A program made the position numbers and the translations under genes. A stretch of DNA of 64,000 nt from the NCBI GenBank assembly GCA_900167925.1, contig FUZM01000004.1:1-64000 (forward strand), given 5' to 3'. The DNA is from Bacteroidales bacterium WCE2008 (GTDB taxonomy: Bacteria; Bacteroidota; Bacteroidia; Bacteroidales; UBA932). The notes beneath the pieces are model-generated. The model was given only the letters and a program-made list of their open reading frames with translations. It ran no database searches and had not been told where the DNA came from. Every line of letters starts with the position of its first letter. The first letter of the stretch is position 1. Shown in pieces: positions 8,677-20,473 of the stretch.

Positions 8677-10944
8677 TTAATTTTCTGATTCATTCCTGTT
8701 CCGGCGCCAGTAATCCAGGTCGCCCGCTATCCAGACGGTATCCCCTGCCTCGAACACCATATCGTGCCTTGGATTGGTCACGAACTGGTCTCCGCGGAGG
8801 ACGCTGATTATCATGCAGCCGAATTTCTTCATGTTGGTCTTGCTCAGCATCTTCCCGGTAAGATAGGAATCCGCCTCGAGCACGACAGGCACGACTTCGA
8901 ACTTGGAGTCGGTCGCATCTGTCCTGGTCTCCGGGGTCGCCACCTTGACCATGTCGCGGAGCTTGTGGATCTGGTCGGTCGAGCCTACCGCGAGTATATG
9001 GTCATAAGGATAGATGATGTCTTCGCCCGAAGGTATGATTATATTGCTGGAGCCCCGCTGGATCTTGATTATGTTGGCCCCGCTTTCCTTTCTGAACGGA
9101 ATCTCCTTTATCTTCCGGCCGACGAATACGGAGTCCGGCGATATGTCCATGGCCTCGATATGGACGTCATATCCGGCCATCTTGTCCATGATGGAAGAGG
9201 TGATCGGGGCTCGTCTGCGCTGCTCGCTTTCCCTCTCTTTGAGGTTGGCAAGGAACTGCTTCTCGAGCATAGGATACTTGTGCATGCCATGCCTTGCAAA
9301 GAGGAACAGGAAAATGCCTCCTATCACTATCATCACTATTGTCCATCCGGCAAGGTTGAAGCGGCTGGAGATTACGGCCAGGACGATTCCGATAGCGATG
9401 AAGATACGTACAAGGATTAGAGCCAGAAGCGGCCACCTGTTGCTTTCTTTCTGCTGAAGAAGCTTAGAGCCGTGCGTATTGATGGAACCCGTGCTTACCG
9501 CAAGTCCGTACAGGAAAGGAGACATCACCAGGATAGTCGTCCCGACATATATCAGACTTCGCCAGATAGGTTTCCAGGATTCGAAGAGATTGTTGACAAG
9601 CGGATCGAGATAAGTCCTCGCTCCTATTATGATCGCCAGGAGAATCACTCCATAGAGTACGACACGCATGAAGAAAGCCTTCAGCAACTTCTTCCATTCG
9701 CTGACCTCTTCTTCGGAACGTCTGCTGTTGATTTCCAGCTGACTTATCCTGTCGATCCACTGAGGAGGCAGCTTGACTTGAAGCAGCTTATGCGCAGGTC
9801 CTGCCAGCCTTATCATGTAAGGAGTAGTAAAGGTCGTCAGCACGGAAACCGCAATTATGACAGGATAGATGAATCCTCTCATGACTCCGAGAGTCGTACC
9901 GACGCCGGCGATGATGAAGCCGAATTCGCCGAGCTGGGCAAGGCTGAATCCGGTATAGACGCCATTCTTGAGTCCGTTGCCGGTCATTATGATACCGACG
10001 GCGCTGAAGAGGATATGGGTTACATAGACCAGAATGGTGATTATCAATATCTTGCCCCAGTTTGCAAGGATCACGTCCGGAGCGACCATCATTCCGACAG
10101 ATACGAAAAAGATAGCGGCGAAGAGATCCTTGATAGGATGGACCAGGGACTGGATATGTTCGCTTTCGATTGTCTCGGCCAGAATCGAACCCATCACGAA
10201 GGCGCCGAGGGCCGATGAGAATCCGATGCTTGTGGCGAAGGTGACCATGCCGAAGCAGAGTCCGATACTTACGATCAGCAGGATTTCATCATTGATGTAA
10301 CTGCGCGCCTTCTTGAGAATCATAGGGATCAGATACAGGCCGACGATGAACCACAGTATCAGGAAGAAAACGAGTTTCCCGAGGTTGAACAGCATCTCCC
10401 CTCCTGCAAACCGGTTCGAGACGGCCATCGTAGAGAGTAGGACCATCAACAGAATGGCTATCAGGTCCTCCACGACGAGTGTACCGAAAACGAGAGGCGC
10501 ATACGGCCTGTCCTTAAGGCCCATGTCTTCGTACGATTTCAGCACGACGGCAGTGGATGACATCGAAAGCAGTCCTCCGAGGAAGATGCTTTCCATTATT
10601 GTCCATGACATCGCCTCGCCGGTAACGAAACCGAGTATGAAGACGCCGATGAATTTGGCGCCGGCTGTCACCAGGGCGCCGCTGCCGACTTTGAGAAGTT
10701 TCTTGAAACTGAACTCCAGTCCGAGACCGAACATCATGAAGATGACGCCGATTTCCGACCACTGCTGGACGGCTTCGGCGCTGGAGATATTGAAGAAGAA
10801 CTTTACGTGAGGTCCTATCAGGAAACCGGCGAGAATGTATCCGAGTACAAGCGGCTGTTTGAGAGCCTTCGAGATAATAGTGAAGACCCCGGCGGAAATC
10901 AGAATCACCGCCAAGTCGCGTACCAGATTCATTTCATCACTCAT
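8677..10944 (-). CDS. CPA2-family cation:proton antiporter with two TrkA-C domains
   Basis: This inner membrane monovalent cation/proton antiporter belongs to the KefB/CPA2 group. About 12 membrane helices (residues 8-385) precede a linker, a second block of roughly four helices (about 430-560), and two tandem RCK_C/TrkA_C domains (about 590-675 and 680-750; for example ISPDSVFVGRKIKEIPF and DSYLTGKMLSKTNMKKF). The TrkA_C domains bind regulatory ligands in related proteins. The nucleotide-binding TrkA_N domain of KefB is absent. The gene starts 6 bases after clpX, so it is likely co-transcribed with the Clp protease genes. Whether the ion is K+ or Na+ cannot be told. Confidence 0.88.
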   Translation of the reverse strand: MSDEMNLVRDLAVILISAGVFTIISKALKQPLVLGYILAGFLIGPHVKFFFNISSAEAVQQWSEIGVIFMMFGLGLEFSFKKLLKVGSGALVTAGAKFIGVFILGFVTGEAMSWTIMESIFLGGLLSMSSTAVVLKSYEDMGLKDRPYAPLVFGTLVVEDLIAILLMVLLSTMAVSNRFAGGEMLFNLGKLVFFLILWFIVGLYLIPMILKKARSYINDEILLIVSIGLCFGMVTFATSIGFSSALGAFVMGSILAETIESEHIQSLVHPIKDLFAAIFFVSVGMMVAPDVILANWGKILIITILVYVTHILFSAVGIIMTGNGLKNGVYTGFSLAQLGEFGFIIAGVGTTLGVMRGFIYPVIIAVSVLTTFTTPYMIRLAGPAHKLLQVKLPPQWIDRISQLEINSRRSEEEVSEWKKLLKAFFMRVVLYGVILLAIIIGARTYLDPLVNNLFESWKPIWRSLIYVGTTILVMSPFLYGLAVSTGSINTHGSKLLQQKESNRWPLLALILVRIFIAIGIVLAVISSRFNLAGWTIVMIVIGGIFLFLFARHGMHKYPMLEKQFLANLKERESEQRRRAPITSSIMDKMAGYDVHIEAMDISPDSVFVGRKIKEIPFRKESGANIIKIQRGSSNIIIPSGEDIIYPYDHILAVGSTDQIHKLRDMVKVATPETRTDATDSKFEVVPVVLEADSYLTGKMLSKTNMKKFGCMIISVLRGDQFVTNPRHDMVFEAGDTVWIAGDLDYWRRNRNESEN

Positions 10945-10950
10945 AAGCCG

Positions 10951-12177
10951 TTAAAAAACATCCTTCAGTTGCTTCCTTGCGTAATCAGCCGTCAAAGTAA
11001 AGCTCTTTTTCTTTGATGACGGAGCCTCGAACATAGCCTCGTCGAAGATTTTTTCGCAGATGGACCGGAGTCCCCTGGCTCCAAGCCTGTTCTTTATCGA
11101 AGTATCCACGATCAGATCCTTGACATCCGGCTCGACCGTAAGTTTCATACCGTCCATCTCGAAGAGTTTGTCATACTGCTTCAGTATAGCGTTCTTTGGC
11201 TCTGTAAGGATCCGCAGGAGGGCATCTCTGTCGAGCTGGTCGAGATAAGTGATGACAGGAAGTCGGCCGATGATCTCAGGTATGAGTCCATAGGCTCTCA
11301 TATCCTGTGCGGAGACATACTGGAGAAGATTGTTCTTGTCGATCTTCTGTCTTGTAGAAGAGCCGAAACCAATCACCTGGGTATTCAGTCTCTGGGCGAT
11401 CCTCCTTTCGATGCCCTCGAAGGCACCGCCGCAGATAAACAGTATGTTCTGCGTATTGACATGGATGAATTCCTGCTCAGGATGCTTGCGTCCGCCCTGA
11501 GGAGGGACGTTTACTACGTTGCCTTCAAGAAGCTTCAGCATGGCCTGCTGTACGCCCTCTCCGGAAACGTCTCTGGTTATCGACGGATTGTCGCTCTTGC
11601 GGGCGATCTTGTCGATTTCATCTATGAAGACAATTCCCCTCTCGGCCTTGACGACATCATAGTCAGCCTCCTGGAGAAGTCTGGTAAGTATGCTTTCGAC
11701 GTCCTCTCCGACGTAGCCGGCCTCTGTGAGCACGGTAGCGTCAACTATAGTGAAAGGGACATCAAGCATACGGGCTATAGTCTTGGCAAGCAGCGTCTTT
11801 CCAGTTCCGGTCGGACCTACCATGAGGATATTGGACTTCTCGAGTTCGACTCCGTCCTCCGGCTTGTCCACCAGATTGTGGTTGATTCGTTTGTAATGGT
11901 TGTATACGGCAACCGCCAGCTGCTTCTTAGCCCTGTCCTGACCGATTACGTACTGGTCGAGGAAAGCCTTGATTTCAGCAGGTTTCTTGAGTGTATCCAG
12001 CCGCTGCGGGGCAGTCTGGATCCGGGATTCTTTCTCGATATCCTTGAGATAGCCCTCGGCAAGGTGGATACAATCGCTGCATATACAGCCGTTGATTCCC
12101 TGCAGCATGAAAGGGACTTCATCCTCTCTCCTGCCGCAGAAAGTGCATATTCTACTGTTACCTTTCTTATTAGCCAC
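10951..12177 (-). CDS. clpX: ATP-dependent Clp protease ATP-binding subunit ClpX
   Basis: ClpX is the AAA+ unfoldase that feeds tagged proteins to ClpP. It shows the N-terminal C4 zinc-binding domain ([10 protein letters not shown] through ICSDC), Walker A GPTGTGKT, Walker B FIDEIDK, the RKH loop (GGRKHP) and the ClpP-docking IGF loop (VIGFGSS). At 408 residues it has the usual length. It follows clpP by 2 bases and precedes the antiporter by 6. Confidence 0.97.
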   Translation of the reverse strand: MANKKGNSRICTFCGRREDEVPFMLQGINGCICSDCIHLAEGYLKDIEKESRIQTAPQRLDTLKKPAEIKAFLDQYVIGQDRAKKQLAVAVYNHYKRINHNLVDKPEDGVELEKSNILMVGPTGTGKTLLAKTIARMLDVPFTIVDATVLTEAGYVGEDVESILTRLLQEADYDVVKAERGIVFIDEIDKIARKSDNPSITRDVSGEGVQQAMLKLLEGNVVNVPPQGGRKHPEQEFIHVNTQNILFICGGAFEGIERRIAQRLNTQVIGFGSSTRQKIDKNNLLQYVSAQDMRAYGLIPEIIGRLPVITYLDQLDRDALLRILTEPKNAILKQYDKLFEMDGMKLTVEPDVKDLIVDTSIKNRLGARGLRSICEKIFDEAMFEAPSSKKKSFTLTADYARKQLKDVF

Positions 12178-12179
12178 GT

Positions 12180-12848
12180 TTATTTCTTTTTCTTGGTGAG
12201 GATTTCATCGACCATGCCATAGTCGAGAGCTTCCTGGGCCGACATCCAGTAATCGCGCTCGCCGTCGGCGGCAACCTTCTCGTAAGGCTGGCCGCAATGC
12301 TCCGCGATAATACCGAAAAGCTCGGTACGGGTCTTCTCGATCTCCTTGGCTGCAATCAGGATTTCGGTAGCCTGACCCTGAGCGCCGCCGAGAGGCTGGT
12401 GGATAAGAACCTTAGAGTGCGGAAGAGCCGATCTCTTGCCCTTTGCTCCTGCGCAGAGGAGAACTGAACCCATCGAGGCGGCCATTCCTGTACAGATAGT
12501 AGCGACATCAGGCTCGACGAGCTGTATGGTGTCGTAGATAGCAAGGCCTGACGATACCTGTCCGCCCGGAGTATTCAGGTAGATGGAGATATCGGCAGTG
12601 CTGTCAACAGAAGCAAGGAAAAGCAGCTGCGCCGTGATGATGTTGGCGACGTCGTCATCGATCGGGACTCCGAGCATGATGACACGGTCCATCATGAGGC
12701 GGCTGAATACGTCCATGCTGGCGACATTGAGTCTGCGCTCCTCAATGATAGTCGGATTGATATAGGCATCAACGGCCGACTGATAACGAGAGAGGGTCAT
12801 GGAACTGATACCACGACCCCTGCTCGCGAATTTCTCGAATTCGTTCAT
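12180..12848 (-). CDS. clpP: ATP-dependent Clp protease proteolytic subunit ClpP
   Basis: ClpP is the serine protease barrel partner of ClpX. Ser125 in GMAASMGSV and His150 in [10 protein letters not shown] are 25 residues apart as in other ClpP proteins, and the Asp lies in ERDYWM. I chose the start at 12848 (MNEFEKF), which begins one base after the tig stop. An in-frame ATG at 12863 would overlap tig and add five residues. It lies in the operon tig-clpP-clpX. Confidence 0.97.
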   Translation of the reverse strand: MNEFEKFASRGRGISSMTLSRYQSAVDAYINPTIIEERRLNVASMDVFSRLMMDRVIMLGVPIDDDVANIITAQLLFLASVDSTADISIYLNTPGGQVSSGLAIYDTIQLVEPDVATICTGMAASMGSVLLCAGAKGKRSALPHSKVLIHQPLGGAQGQATEILIAAKEIEKTRTELFGIIAEHCGQPYEKVAADGERDYWMSAQEALDYGMVDEILTKKKK

Positions 12849-12849
12849 A

Positions 12850-14166
12850 TTACTTAAGTTCACGGAATTTCTCTACGGAGATCTTCTTGGTCTGAAGAGT
12901 AACGACTTCCTTGACTGCGGCCACGACTTTCTGCTCCTCTACGCTCTCCTCGAGACGGCGAACCTGGTTCTCGTCCTTGAGCACGTTCTTGGCAGCCTCC
13001 TGGATCATCTCCTGAGGGACGTTACCGAGACCGTACATAGCGTACTGGTAAGCTACGAAGCCTTCAGCAGCCTCACGGATATCCTTCTCGTCAACCTTGA
13101 GACCATTCTTCTGCATGATGGTACCGCGTACCATCTGCCAACGGAAGTCAGCGAGGAAGCTGTCAAACTCCTTCTCGATCTCTTCCATGGTGAATTTACC
13201 CTCGTTGACCTTGAAGAGCCATCTCTTGAGGAATGACTCAGGAAGAGCGATGTTTGCCTTCTCTACGAGGTAGTCACGGATGTCCTTGCCGAGTCTGTAG
13301 TCAGCCTCCTGCTTGTAGTTGGCAGCGAGTCTTTCTTCTACAGCGGCGTCGAATTCTTCAGTATTGTGCACCTTGTCTTCGCCGAAGAGCTTGTCATAAG
13401 TCTCCTGATTCTCTTCTGCATCAACATAGGTCTTGATATTCTTTACGGTAGCCTGGAAAGCAGGGTTGATGCCTGCGAGCTCCTCTTTCTTGATCTTGAG
13501 CATAGATGCCCTGTCGGTCTCGTTCTCGAAAGCTACATTCACGTCGACATCGATGATATCGCCAGCCTTAGCTCCTACGAACTTGGCGTGGGCATCACCC
13601 ATGACGTTCCTTACGGCGATATAAGCACCCTCGACGTTGATCTCACCGTTGGAGAGGTCAGCGATTACGAAATCATCCTCACCGGCCTTCTTGCCGTCCT
13701 GAAGGGAACCTACCTGCTTGAGCATGTTCTCCTTCATCTCGTTCTTGGCCTCTTTTGTAACGTTGATTGAGTAGTAAGGGATTTTATCATCCTTGGTGAC
13801 GTCGAGTTTCACCTCAGGAGTAGTAGCGATGTCGAACTTGAAAGAGAAGTCATTGCCTGACTTCCACTCGAGCTCCGGCTGGTCCTCGCTTGGAAGAGGC
13901 TCGCCTACTACATTGAGTTTGTTTTCCTTTATAAAGTTGTTGATAGCATCGGAGAGTACCTCATTGACGGACTCGCCGAGCACCTGCTCTCCGTAAACCT
14001 TCTGCACGAGAGTCATAGGGACCATACCTTTGCGGAAACCCTTGAAATCTGCTCTGCGACGTACTTCATTCAGCTTCTTCTTCTCTGCTGCGGCGTAGTC
14101 GTCTGCAGCGATGTTGACCGTGATCTGGAGATTGAGATCGTCAACCTGGTTCTTAACAATATTCAT
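12850..14166 (-). CDS. tig: Trigger factor, ribosome-associated chaperone
   Basis: Trigger factor binds near the ribosome exit tunnel and holds nascent chains. The ribosome-docking signature appears as FKGFRKGMVP (family GFRxGKxP). The C-terminal helical chaperone arms span about residues 230-430. The middle region (about 155-235) looks like a strongly diverged FKBP-type domain, which is common in Bacteroidota trigger factors. At 438 residues the length is normal. It heads the tig-clpP-clpX chain, with a good promoter at 14212-14241. Confidence 0.95.
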   Translation of the reverse strand: MNIVKNQVDDLNLQITVNIAADDYAAAEKKKLNEVRRRADFKGFRKGMVPMTLVQKVYGEQVLGESVNEVLSDAINNFIKENKLNVVGEPLPSEDQPELEWKSGNDFSFKFDIATTPEVKLDVTKDDKIPYYSINVTKEAKNEMKENMLKQVGSLQDGKKAGEDDFVIADLSNGEINVEGAYIAVRNVMGDAHAKFVGAKAGDIIDVDVNVAFENETDRASMLKIKKEELAGINPAFQATVKNIKTYVDAEENQETYDKLFGEDKVHNTEEFDAAVEERLAANYKQEADYRLGKDIRDYLVEKANIALPESFLKRWLFKVNEGKFTMEEIEKEFDSFLADFRWQMVRGTIMQKNGLKVDEKDIREAAEGFVAYQYAMYGLGNVPQEMIQEAAKNVLKDENQVRRLEESVEEQKVVAAVKEVVTLQTKKISVEKFRELK

Positions 14167-14211
14167 CTTTTATATCTATGTTATTTTATATTCTAACCGC
14201 AATAAAGTCTG

Positions 14212-14241
14212 CAAAGTTAATCAAAATATCTCAATATCCAA
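14212..14241 (-). promoter_or_regulatory. Promoter of the tig-clpP-clpX operon
   Basis: On the minus strand TTG (14239-14241) is followed by 19 bases and TAACTTTG (14212-14219), matching the Bacteroidota -33/-7 promoter. The tig start lies about 45 bases downstream. The -33 element touches the stop codon of the upstream HD-phosphodiesterase gene. Confidence 0.7.
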
Positions 14242-16260
14242 TTACTTGCGTCTCTTAGGATAAGCTACCCTGTCGTGATAAAGCTGGGCAAGATATGTCT
14301 TCAGCACCGATTTGACCGTGGTAAGTTCCTTCAGGGAAATTGCTGAATCGTCGAACTGGCCGTCGTCGATCTTGGACTGGACCATCTTCTCCACGAAGGT
14401 GTCATAAGTCTCAGGCTTATTGTCTTTCAGGGTTCTTGACGCAGCTTCTATGCTGTCGCAGATCATCACAAGAGTCTCTTCAGTACTGCGCGGCTTGCGG
14501 CCCTTGTATGTAAAGTCAGCCCTTTCTGCGGAATCCCCGCCCTGATTCAGGAACTTGTTGTAAAAGAAATAGGTGGTGGAAGTTCCGTGATGACTCAGAA
14601 TGAATCCTCTGATCACATCCGGAAGCCCGTATTTCTCGGCCAGCATTATACCGTCAGGGACATGTCGCAGAATATCGCGCGCGCTTTCCTTCGGAGAAAG
14701 CTCGCTATGGTAAGAATTGTCGGAAGACTCGTTCTCCACGAAGCAGAGAGGATTCTCCATCTTGCCGATATCATGATAAAGAGCCCCGGCCCTGATCAGA
14801 AGGACGTTGGCGTCTATGCTTCTGGCGGCCGCGTCAGCCATGTTCATAACCTGCAGAGAGTGCTGGAACGTGCCTGGCGCCTTGTGGGAAAGCTCGACAA
14901 GCAGAGGGTTGCTGGTGTCGGCGAGTTCGGCGAGCTTGGAGTCGGAGACCAGTCCGAAGATACGTTCAAAAAGGAAGATCAGCGGATACAGGGCTACGGA
15001 AAGCATCGAGCCGACGAAAAGATAAAGGACTTTGCTGAATATATTGTACTGCTCGACGTCGTTGATGAGCCGGAAGCCTGCGTAGGTCAGAAGCAGGCAG
15101 GCGAAGGCGATGAACGCCGTCACAAACTGCAGCCAGCCCCTGTGGAAATAATCGAATACATATATTGTCACGACTCCGGATACCAGGAACATGACGAAGA
15201 GTTCCACTCCGTCATGGGTGAAGATTAGCAGCGGGAGAAGTGACAGTATATAGACCGGCATGACGACACGTTTCTTGAAGAAAGCGCGCAGATAAAGGGC
15301 TGATATGGAGAATGGTACGATATATAGCAGCCCGGCGTCGAGTCTGTCTATCAGCAGGGCCATCAGAGTCGTCAGGACAAAGATGAACAGCAGATAGATG
15401 AAGCGGTTGATATCATTGAAGATGTCCGGATTAGTGTAATACACTGAAAGGAACAGAATCAGCACGAGAGCAAGGGCGATTATCGCATTTCCGAGCCAGA
15501 GCATTATCCTCGGACCGCTGTAGCCGAGATTCTCTTCGTATTCCGCCTTGTATGAGTCAAGTATCTGCTGCACTTCTACCGTCACGATCTCCCCCTTCGA
15601 GATCAGCACCTGACCGGCGTTCACGAAGCCTTTGGTCTCAGATATGAAATCCGATGACTGCGCATGCACAAGTTCCGAAGCATCTTTGTCATAGACAAGG
15701 TTGGCCACGATAAGGTCATAGACTCCGTCTTCCCTGAGAAGAGAGTCGAGATTATGTCCCTTATAGTTCTTGGAGACCTCGGAATAAAGCTTTGTCCTGG
15801 CAGAAGAGACGGTATACACATTGGACATCGGTATCTTGTTGGCCCTCTTGTTCCTGTGCAGGAAAATCACATCCTGAGGTCCCTGAGAAGCCATCTTGTC
15901 CGGAATCACGCCTCTGTTGTAGATTGTCATGAGAGTCCCGTAAATGCTATGCCGCAGATCCTCGTCCTTGATGTCAATCCTGGACAAGGCCTTCAGGGAA
16001 TTCTGGGAATTCTCTTCAGTATAGCGGAAAAACGGAATCACGCTTGTCCCGGCCTGGGCCTTTTCCGCGGCGATTTCTTCCGCGGTCTTCAGTATCGGGA
16101 AGTCGAACTGGGCGATAAGCGTCTCGTACGGCCACTGCGTGCCTTTCTTATAGTCATAGTTGAACTTGCCGCTTCTCGGAAGAATGAGGAGCAGTATCAG
16201 AAACAGGATTCCGAGCAGATAATACACCCGGGTGTCTTTCGGTAAGTAGGTCTTCGGCAT
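14242..16260 (-). CDS. 7TM-HD family protein, PgpH-type cyclic dinucleotide phosphodiesterase
   Basis: The protein has one N-terminal membrane helix (about 8-30), an extracytoplasmic 7TMR-HDED domain (about 45-255), a seven-helix membrane block (about 265-460) and a cytoplasmic HD domain. The HD residues are visible in FQHSLQVMN and ALYHDIGKME, with SHHGTS further on. This architecture is that of Listeria PgpH, which hydrolyses c-di-AMP. The c-di-AMP function in this organism is inferred from family membership. It overlaps the preceding SDR gene by one base (TAATG), in the gyrB operon. Confidence 0.88.
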   Translation of the reverse strand: MPKTYLPKDTRVYYLLGILFLILLLILPRSGKFNYDYKKGTQWPYETLIAQFDFPILKTAEEIAAEKAQAGTSVIPFFRYTEENSQNSLKALSRIDIKDEDLRHSIYGTLMTIYNRGVIPDKMASQGPQDVIFLHRNKRANKIPMSNVYTVSSARTKLYSEVSKNYKGHNLDSLLREDGVYDLIVANLVYDKDASELVHAQSSDFISETKGFVNAGQVLISKGEIVTVEVQQILDSYKAEYEENLGYSGPRIMLWLGNAIIALALVLILFLSVYYTNPDIFNDINRFIYLLFIFVLTTLMALLIDRLDAGLLYIVPFSISALYLRAFFKKRVVMPVYILSLLPLLIFTHDGVELFVMFLVSGVVTIYVFDYFHRGWLQFVTAFIAFACLLLTYAGFRLINDVEQYNIFSKVLYLFVGSMLSVALYPLIFLFERIFGLVSDSKLAELADTSNPLLVELSHKAPGTFQHSLQVMNMADAAARSIDANVLLIRAGALYHDIGKMENPLCFVENESSDNSYHSELSPKESARDILRHVPDGIMLAEKYGLPDVIRGFILSHHGTSTTYFFYNKFLNQGGDSAERADFTYKGRKPRSTEETLVMICDSIEAASRTLKDNKPETYDTFVEKMVQSKIDDGQFDDSAISLKELTTVKSVLKTYLAQLYHDRVAYPKRRK

Positions 16261-17084
16261 TACTTGAACGGGCTGTCAGCCTCTCGGGCTATGTACTTAT
16301 AAGTCAATTTATCCAATAATCCGGGGAAAAGATTGTGCATCAGGACTGTAGCCTTCCCCAGGGCAGTGAGAGTCACATGACTCTTGCGCCTGTACAGGGC
16401 CTTGGCCAGATACTCCGCGCACTTTTCTGCGCTCATGAGGCCATCTTCGTCGAGAGGAGTCTTCCCCTGAGGAGTTCCGTCCGCGGTAAGAGCCGCATTA
16501 CGGACGTTAGAAGCAGTATATCCGGGCGCAAATACAAGTACATGCAGCCCGTCTTTCAGATGCTCGATGCGCACTGTATCAAGGAAACCGCGCACAGCAT
16601 ATTTGGAGGCCGAATATCCAGTCCTCGCCGGAAGGGCCGAGTATCCGGCGACAGAAATCACGCCGACGAGAGAACCTTTAGTCCGGAGAAGATATGGGAG
16701 AGCATACTTCGTACAATAGACGGTCCCCCAGAAATTGACGTCCATCAGAGACTTCAGCACCTTCAGGTCCAGGTCCATGAACATTGCCCTCATGGAGACT
16801 CCGGCATTATTGACGAGGACGTCGATCCTTCCGAATCTCCCGACCGTCTGCTCAATCAGCGAACGGCAGTCGTCCTCGACCGTGACGTCGCAGCGGACAC
16901 ATAGGACATCATCCTGATTGTCAGATACTTCATGAGCAAGAGCCTGCATCTTTTCCAGACTTCTGGCGGCCATCACGACCTTTGCGCCGAGGCTTCCGAA
17001 TAATTTGGCAGAAGCCAACCCGATCCCCGAGCTGGCTCCAGTAATTATCACGACTTTGTCTCTGAAGTATCCGGTAAACATCAT
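16260..17084 (-). CDS. Short-chain dehydrogenase, probable 3-ketosphinganine reductase
   Basis: This is a Rossmann-fold SDR oxidoreductase with cofactor motif TGASSGIG, NNAG, and the catalytic Ser (VISVAG) and Tyr-x-x-x-Lys (YSASKYA). The most likely job is NADPH-dependent reduction of 3-ketosphinganine to sphinganine, because it directly follows the serine palmitoyltransferase gene with a 4-base ATGA overlap. That assignment rests on context; the sequence alone says only classical SDR. There is no clear N-terminal signal or large membrane region. Confidence 0.8.
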   Translation of the reverse strand: MMFTGYFRDKVVIITGASSGIGLASAKLFGSLGAKVVMAARSLEKMQALAHEVSDNQDDVLCVRCDVTVEDDCRSLIEQTVGRFGRIDVLVNNAGVSMRAMFMDLDLKVLKSLMDVNFWGTVYCTKYALPYLLRTKGSLVGVISVAGYSALPARTGYSASKYAVRGFLDTVRIEHLKDGLHVLVFAPGYTASNVRNAALTADGTPQGKTPLDEDGLMSAEKCAEYLAKALYRRKSHVTLTALGKATVLMHNLFPGLLDKLTYKYIAREADSPFK

Positions 17085-18343
17085 TCAACAGTCATTGCAG
17101 CGATGTCGTCACCGTCGTAAGCTCCGGCGTCGAGTTTCGCCTTGATTTCCTTGAAAGCTTTGAGCGTATATTCCACATCCTCCATCGTATGGGCTGCAGT
17201 GCTGACGATCCTGAAGATAATCATACCTTTCGGAATCACAGGATAGATCACCATCGAACAGAAAATCTTGTAGTTCTCACGAAGGTCCTTGGCCATCTTG
17301 GTAGCCTGGGCCACTCCGCCCTTGATATGGACAGGGGTGACGCATGCTTCGGCTTCTCCGATGTCGAATCCTTCCTCGCGGAAGCCGTTCTGGATGGCAT
17401 GGGTGATGGCCCAGCACTTCTTGCGGAGCTCGTCTCCCTCCGGAGAATCTATGATTTCCATTCTCTTGATATTGCCGAGCACGAACGGCATCGGCAGCGA
17501 CTTCGCATACATCTGGGAGCGCATGTTGGCCCTCAGATAGTTTATTATCGCATGCGGGCCGGCGATGAAGCCTCCGATCGAAGCCATGCTCTTGGCGAAG
17601 GCGCCGATATAGAGGTCGATACCGTCCATCACCCCGAAATGCTCGGAAGTTCCCCTTCCGTGAGGGCCGAGGAGTCCGAATCCATGGGCATCGTCGATAA
17701 GTATGCGGAAGTTGTATTTTTTCTTCAGGGCCACGATCTTGTCGAGCTTTCCGAGGGCTCCGGTCATGCCATATACGCCTTCGGTGATGAGGAGGACGCC
17801 GCCTCCGTTTTCATCAGCCTCGGCGCAGGCACGCTCGAGCACCTTCTCGCAGTCCTCGATGTTGTTGTGGCGATATTTGTACTTGCTGCCGATATGGAGC
17901 CGGATACCGTCGAGAAGGCATGCATGGCACTCCGCGTCATAGACGATCACGTCATGCCTTGCAGTAAGGGCGTCAATGGCCGATACGATACCCTGGTATC
18001 CGAAATTGAAGAGGAAGGCATCCTCTTTCTTCTCGAAATCGGCGAATATCTTCTCCAGTTTCTCGTGATATCTCGTATGGCCCGACATCATCCTCGCGCC
18101 CATAGGGTATGCGAGGCCCCAGTCCGCAGCGGCCTGGGCGTCTGCCTTGCGCACCTCAGGATGGTTGGCAAGGCCCAGATAGTTGTTAAGGCTCCAGTTG
18201 AGTACCGGAATGCCGTTGAACATCATGTGAGGGCCGAGCTCGCCTTCGAGCCTCGGATACATGTAGTACCCGAATCCCTGCTCGAAATACTGGCCGATCG
18301 GGCCTCCCGAGTCACGTGAAATACGGTCGAAAATATCCAGCAT
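17081..18343 (-). CDS. spt: Serine palmitoyltransferase (alpha-oxoamine synthase family)
   Basis: This PLP enzyme condenses L-serine with a long-chain acyl-CoA or acyl donor to give 3-ketosphinganine, the first step of sphingolipid synthesis. The alpha-oxoamine synthase signature is present: DDAHGFGLLGPHGRG for cofactor binding and Lys251 in GAFAKSMASIGGF as the PLP lysine. At 420 residues it has the length of Bacteroidota Spt proteins, longer than most BioF or Kbl. The neighbouring SDR supports Spt over 8-amino-7-oxononanoate synthase or 2-amino-3-ketobutyrate ligase. It begins 11 bases after gyrB. Confidence 0.85.
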   Translation of the reverse strand: MLDIFDRISRDSGGPIGQYFEQGFGYYMYPRLEGELGPHMMFNGIPVLNWSLNNYLGLANHPEVRKADAQAAADWGLAYPMGARMMSGHTRYHEKLEKIFADFEKKEDAFLFNFGYQGIVSAIDALTARHDVIVYDAECHACLLDGIRLHIGSKYKYRHNNIEDCEKVLERACAEADENGGGVLLITEGVYGMTGALGKLDKIVALKKKYNFRILIDDAHGFGLLGPHGRGTSEHFGVMDGIDLYIGAFAKSMASIGGFIAGPHAIINYLRANMRSQMYAKSLPMPFVLGNIKRMEIIDSPEGDELRKKCWAITHAIQNGFREEGFDIGEAEACVTPVHIKGGVAQATKMAKDLRENYKIFCSMVIYPVIPKGMIIFRIVSTAAHTMEDVEYTLKAFKEIKAKLDAGAYDGDDIAAMTVE

Positions 18344-18354
18344 ATGAAAATATC

Positions 18355-20382
<2,028 letters not shown>

Positions 20383-20435
20383 TCAAATAAAATGTACGTC
20401 TTACAGGCTTTTGACACTACTGCCCATAAAACGTA

Positions 20436-20443
20436 CAAATATA
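20436..20443 (-). promoter_or_regulatory. Candidate -7 box for gyrB operon
   Basis: TATATTTG on the minus strand matches the Bacteroidota -7 consensus and lies about 70 bases before the gyrB start. The nearest TTTG upstream is 23 bases away instead of about 19 to 21, so the -33 match is imperfect. Confidence 0.5.
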
Positions 20444-20473
20444 GCAAAAATCGCCGGAAAAACCAGCAAAAAA

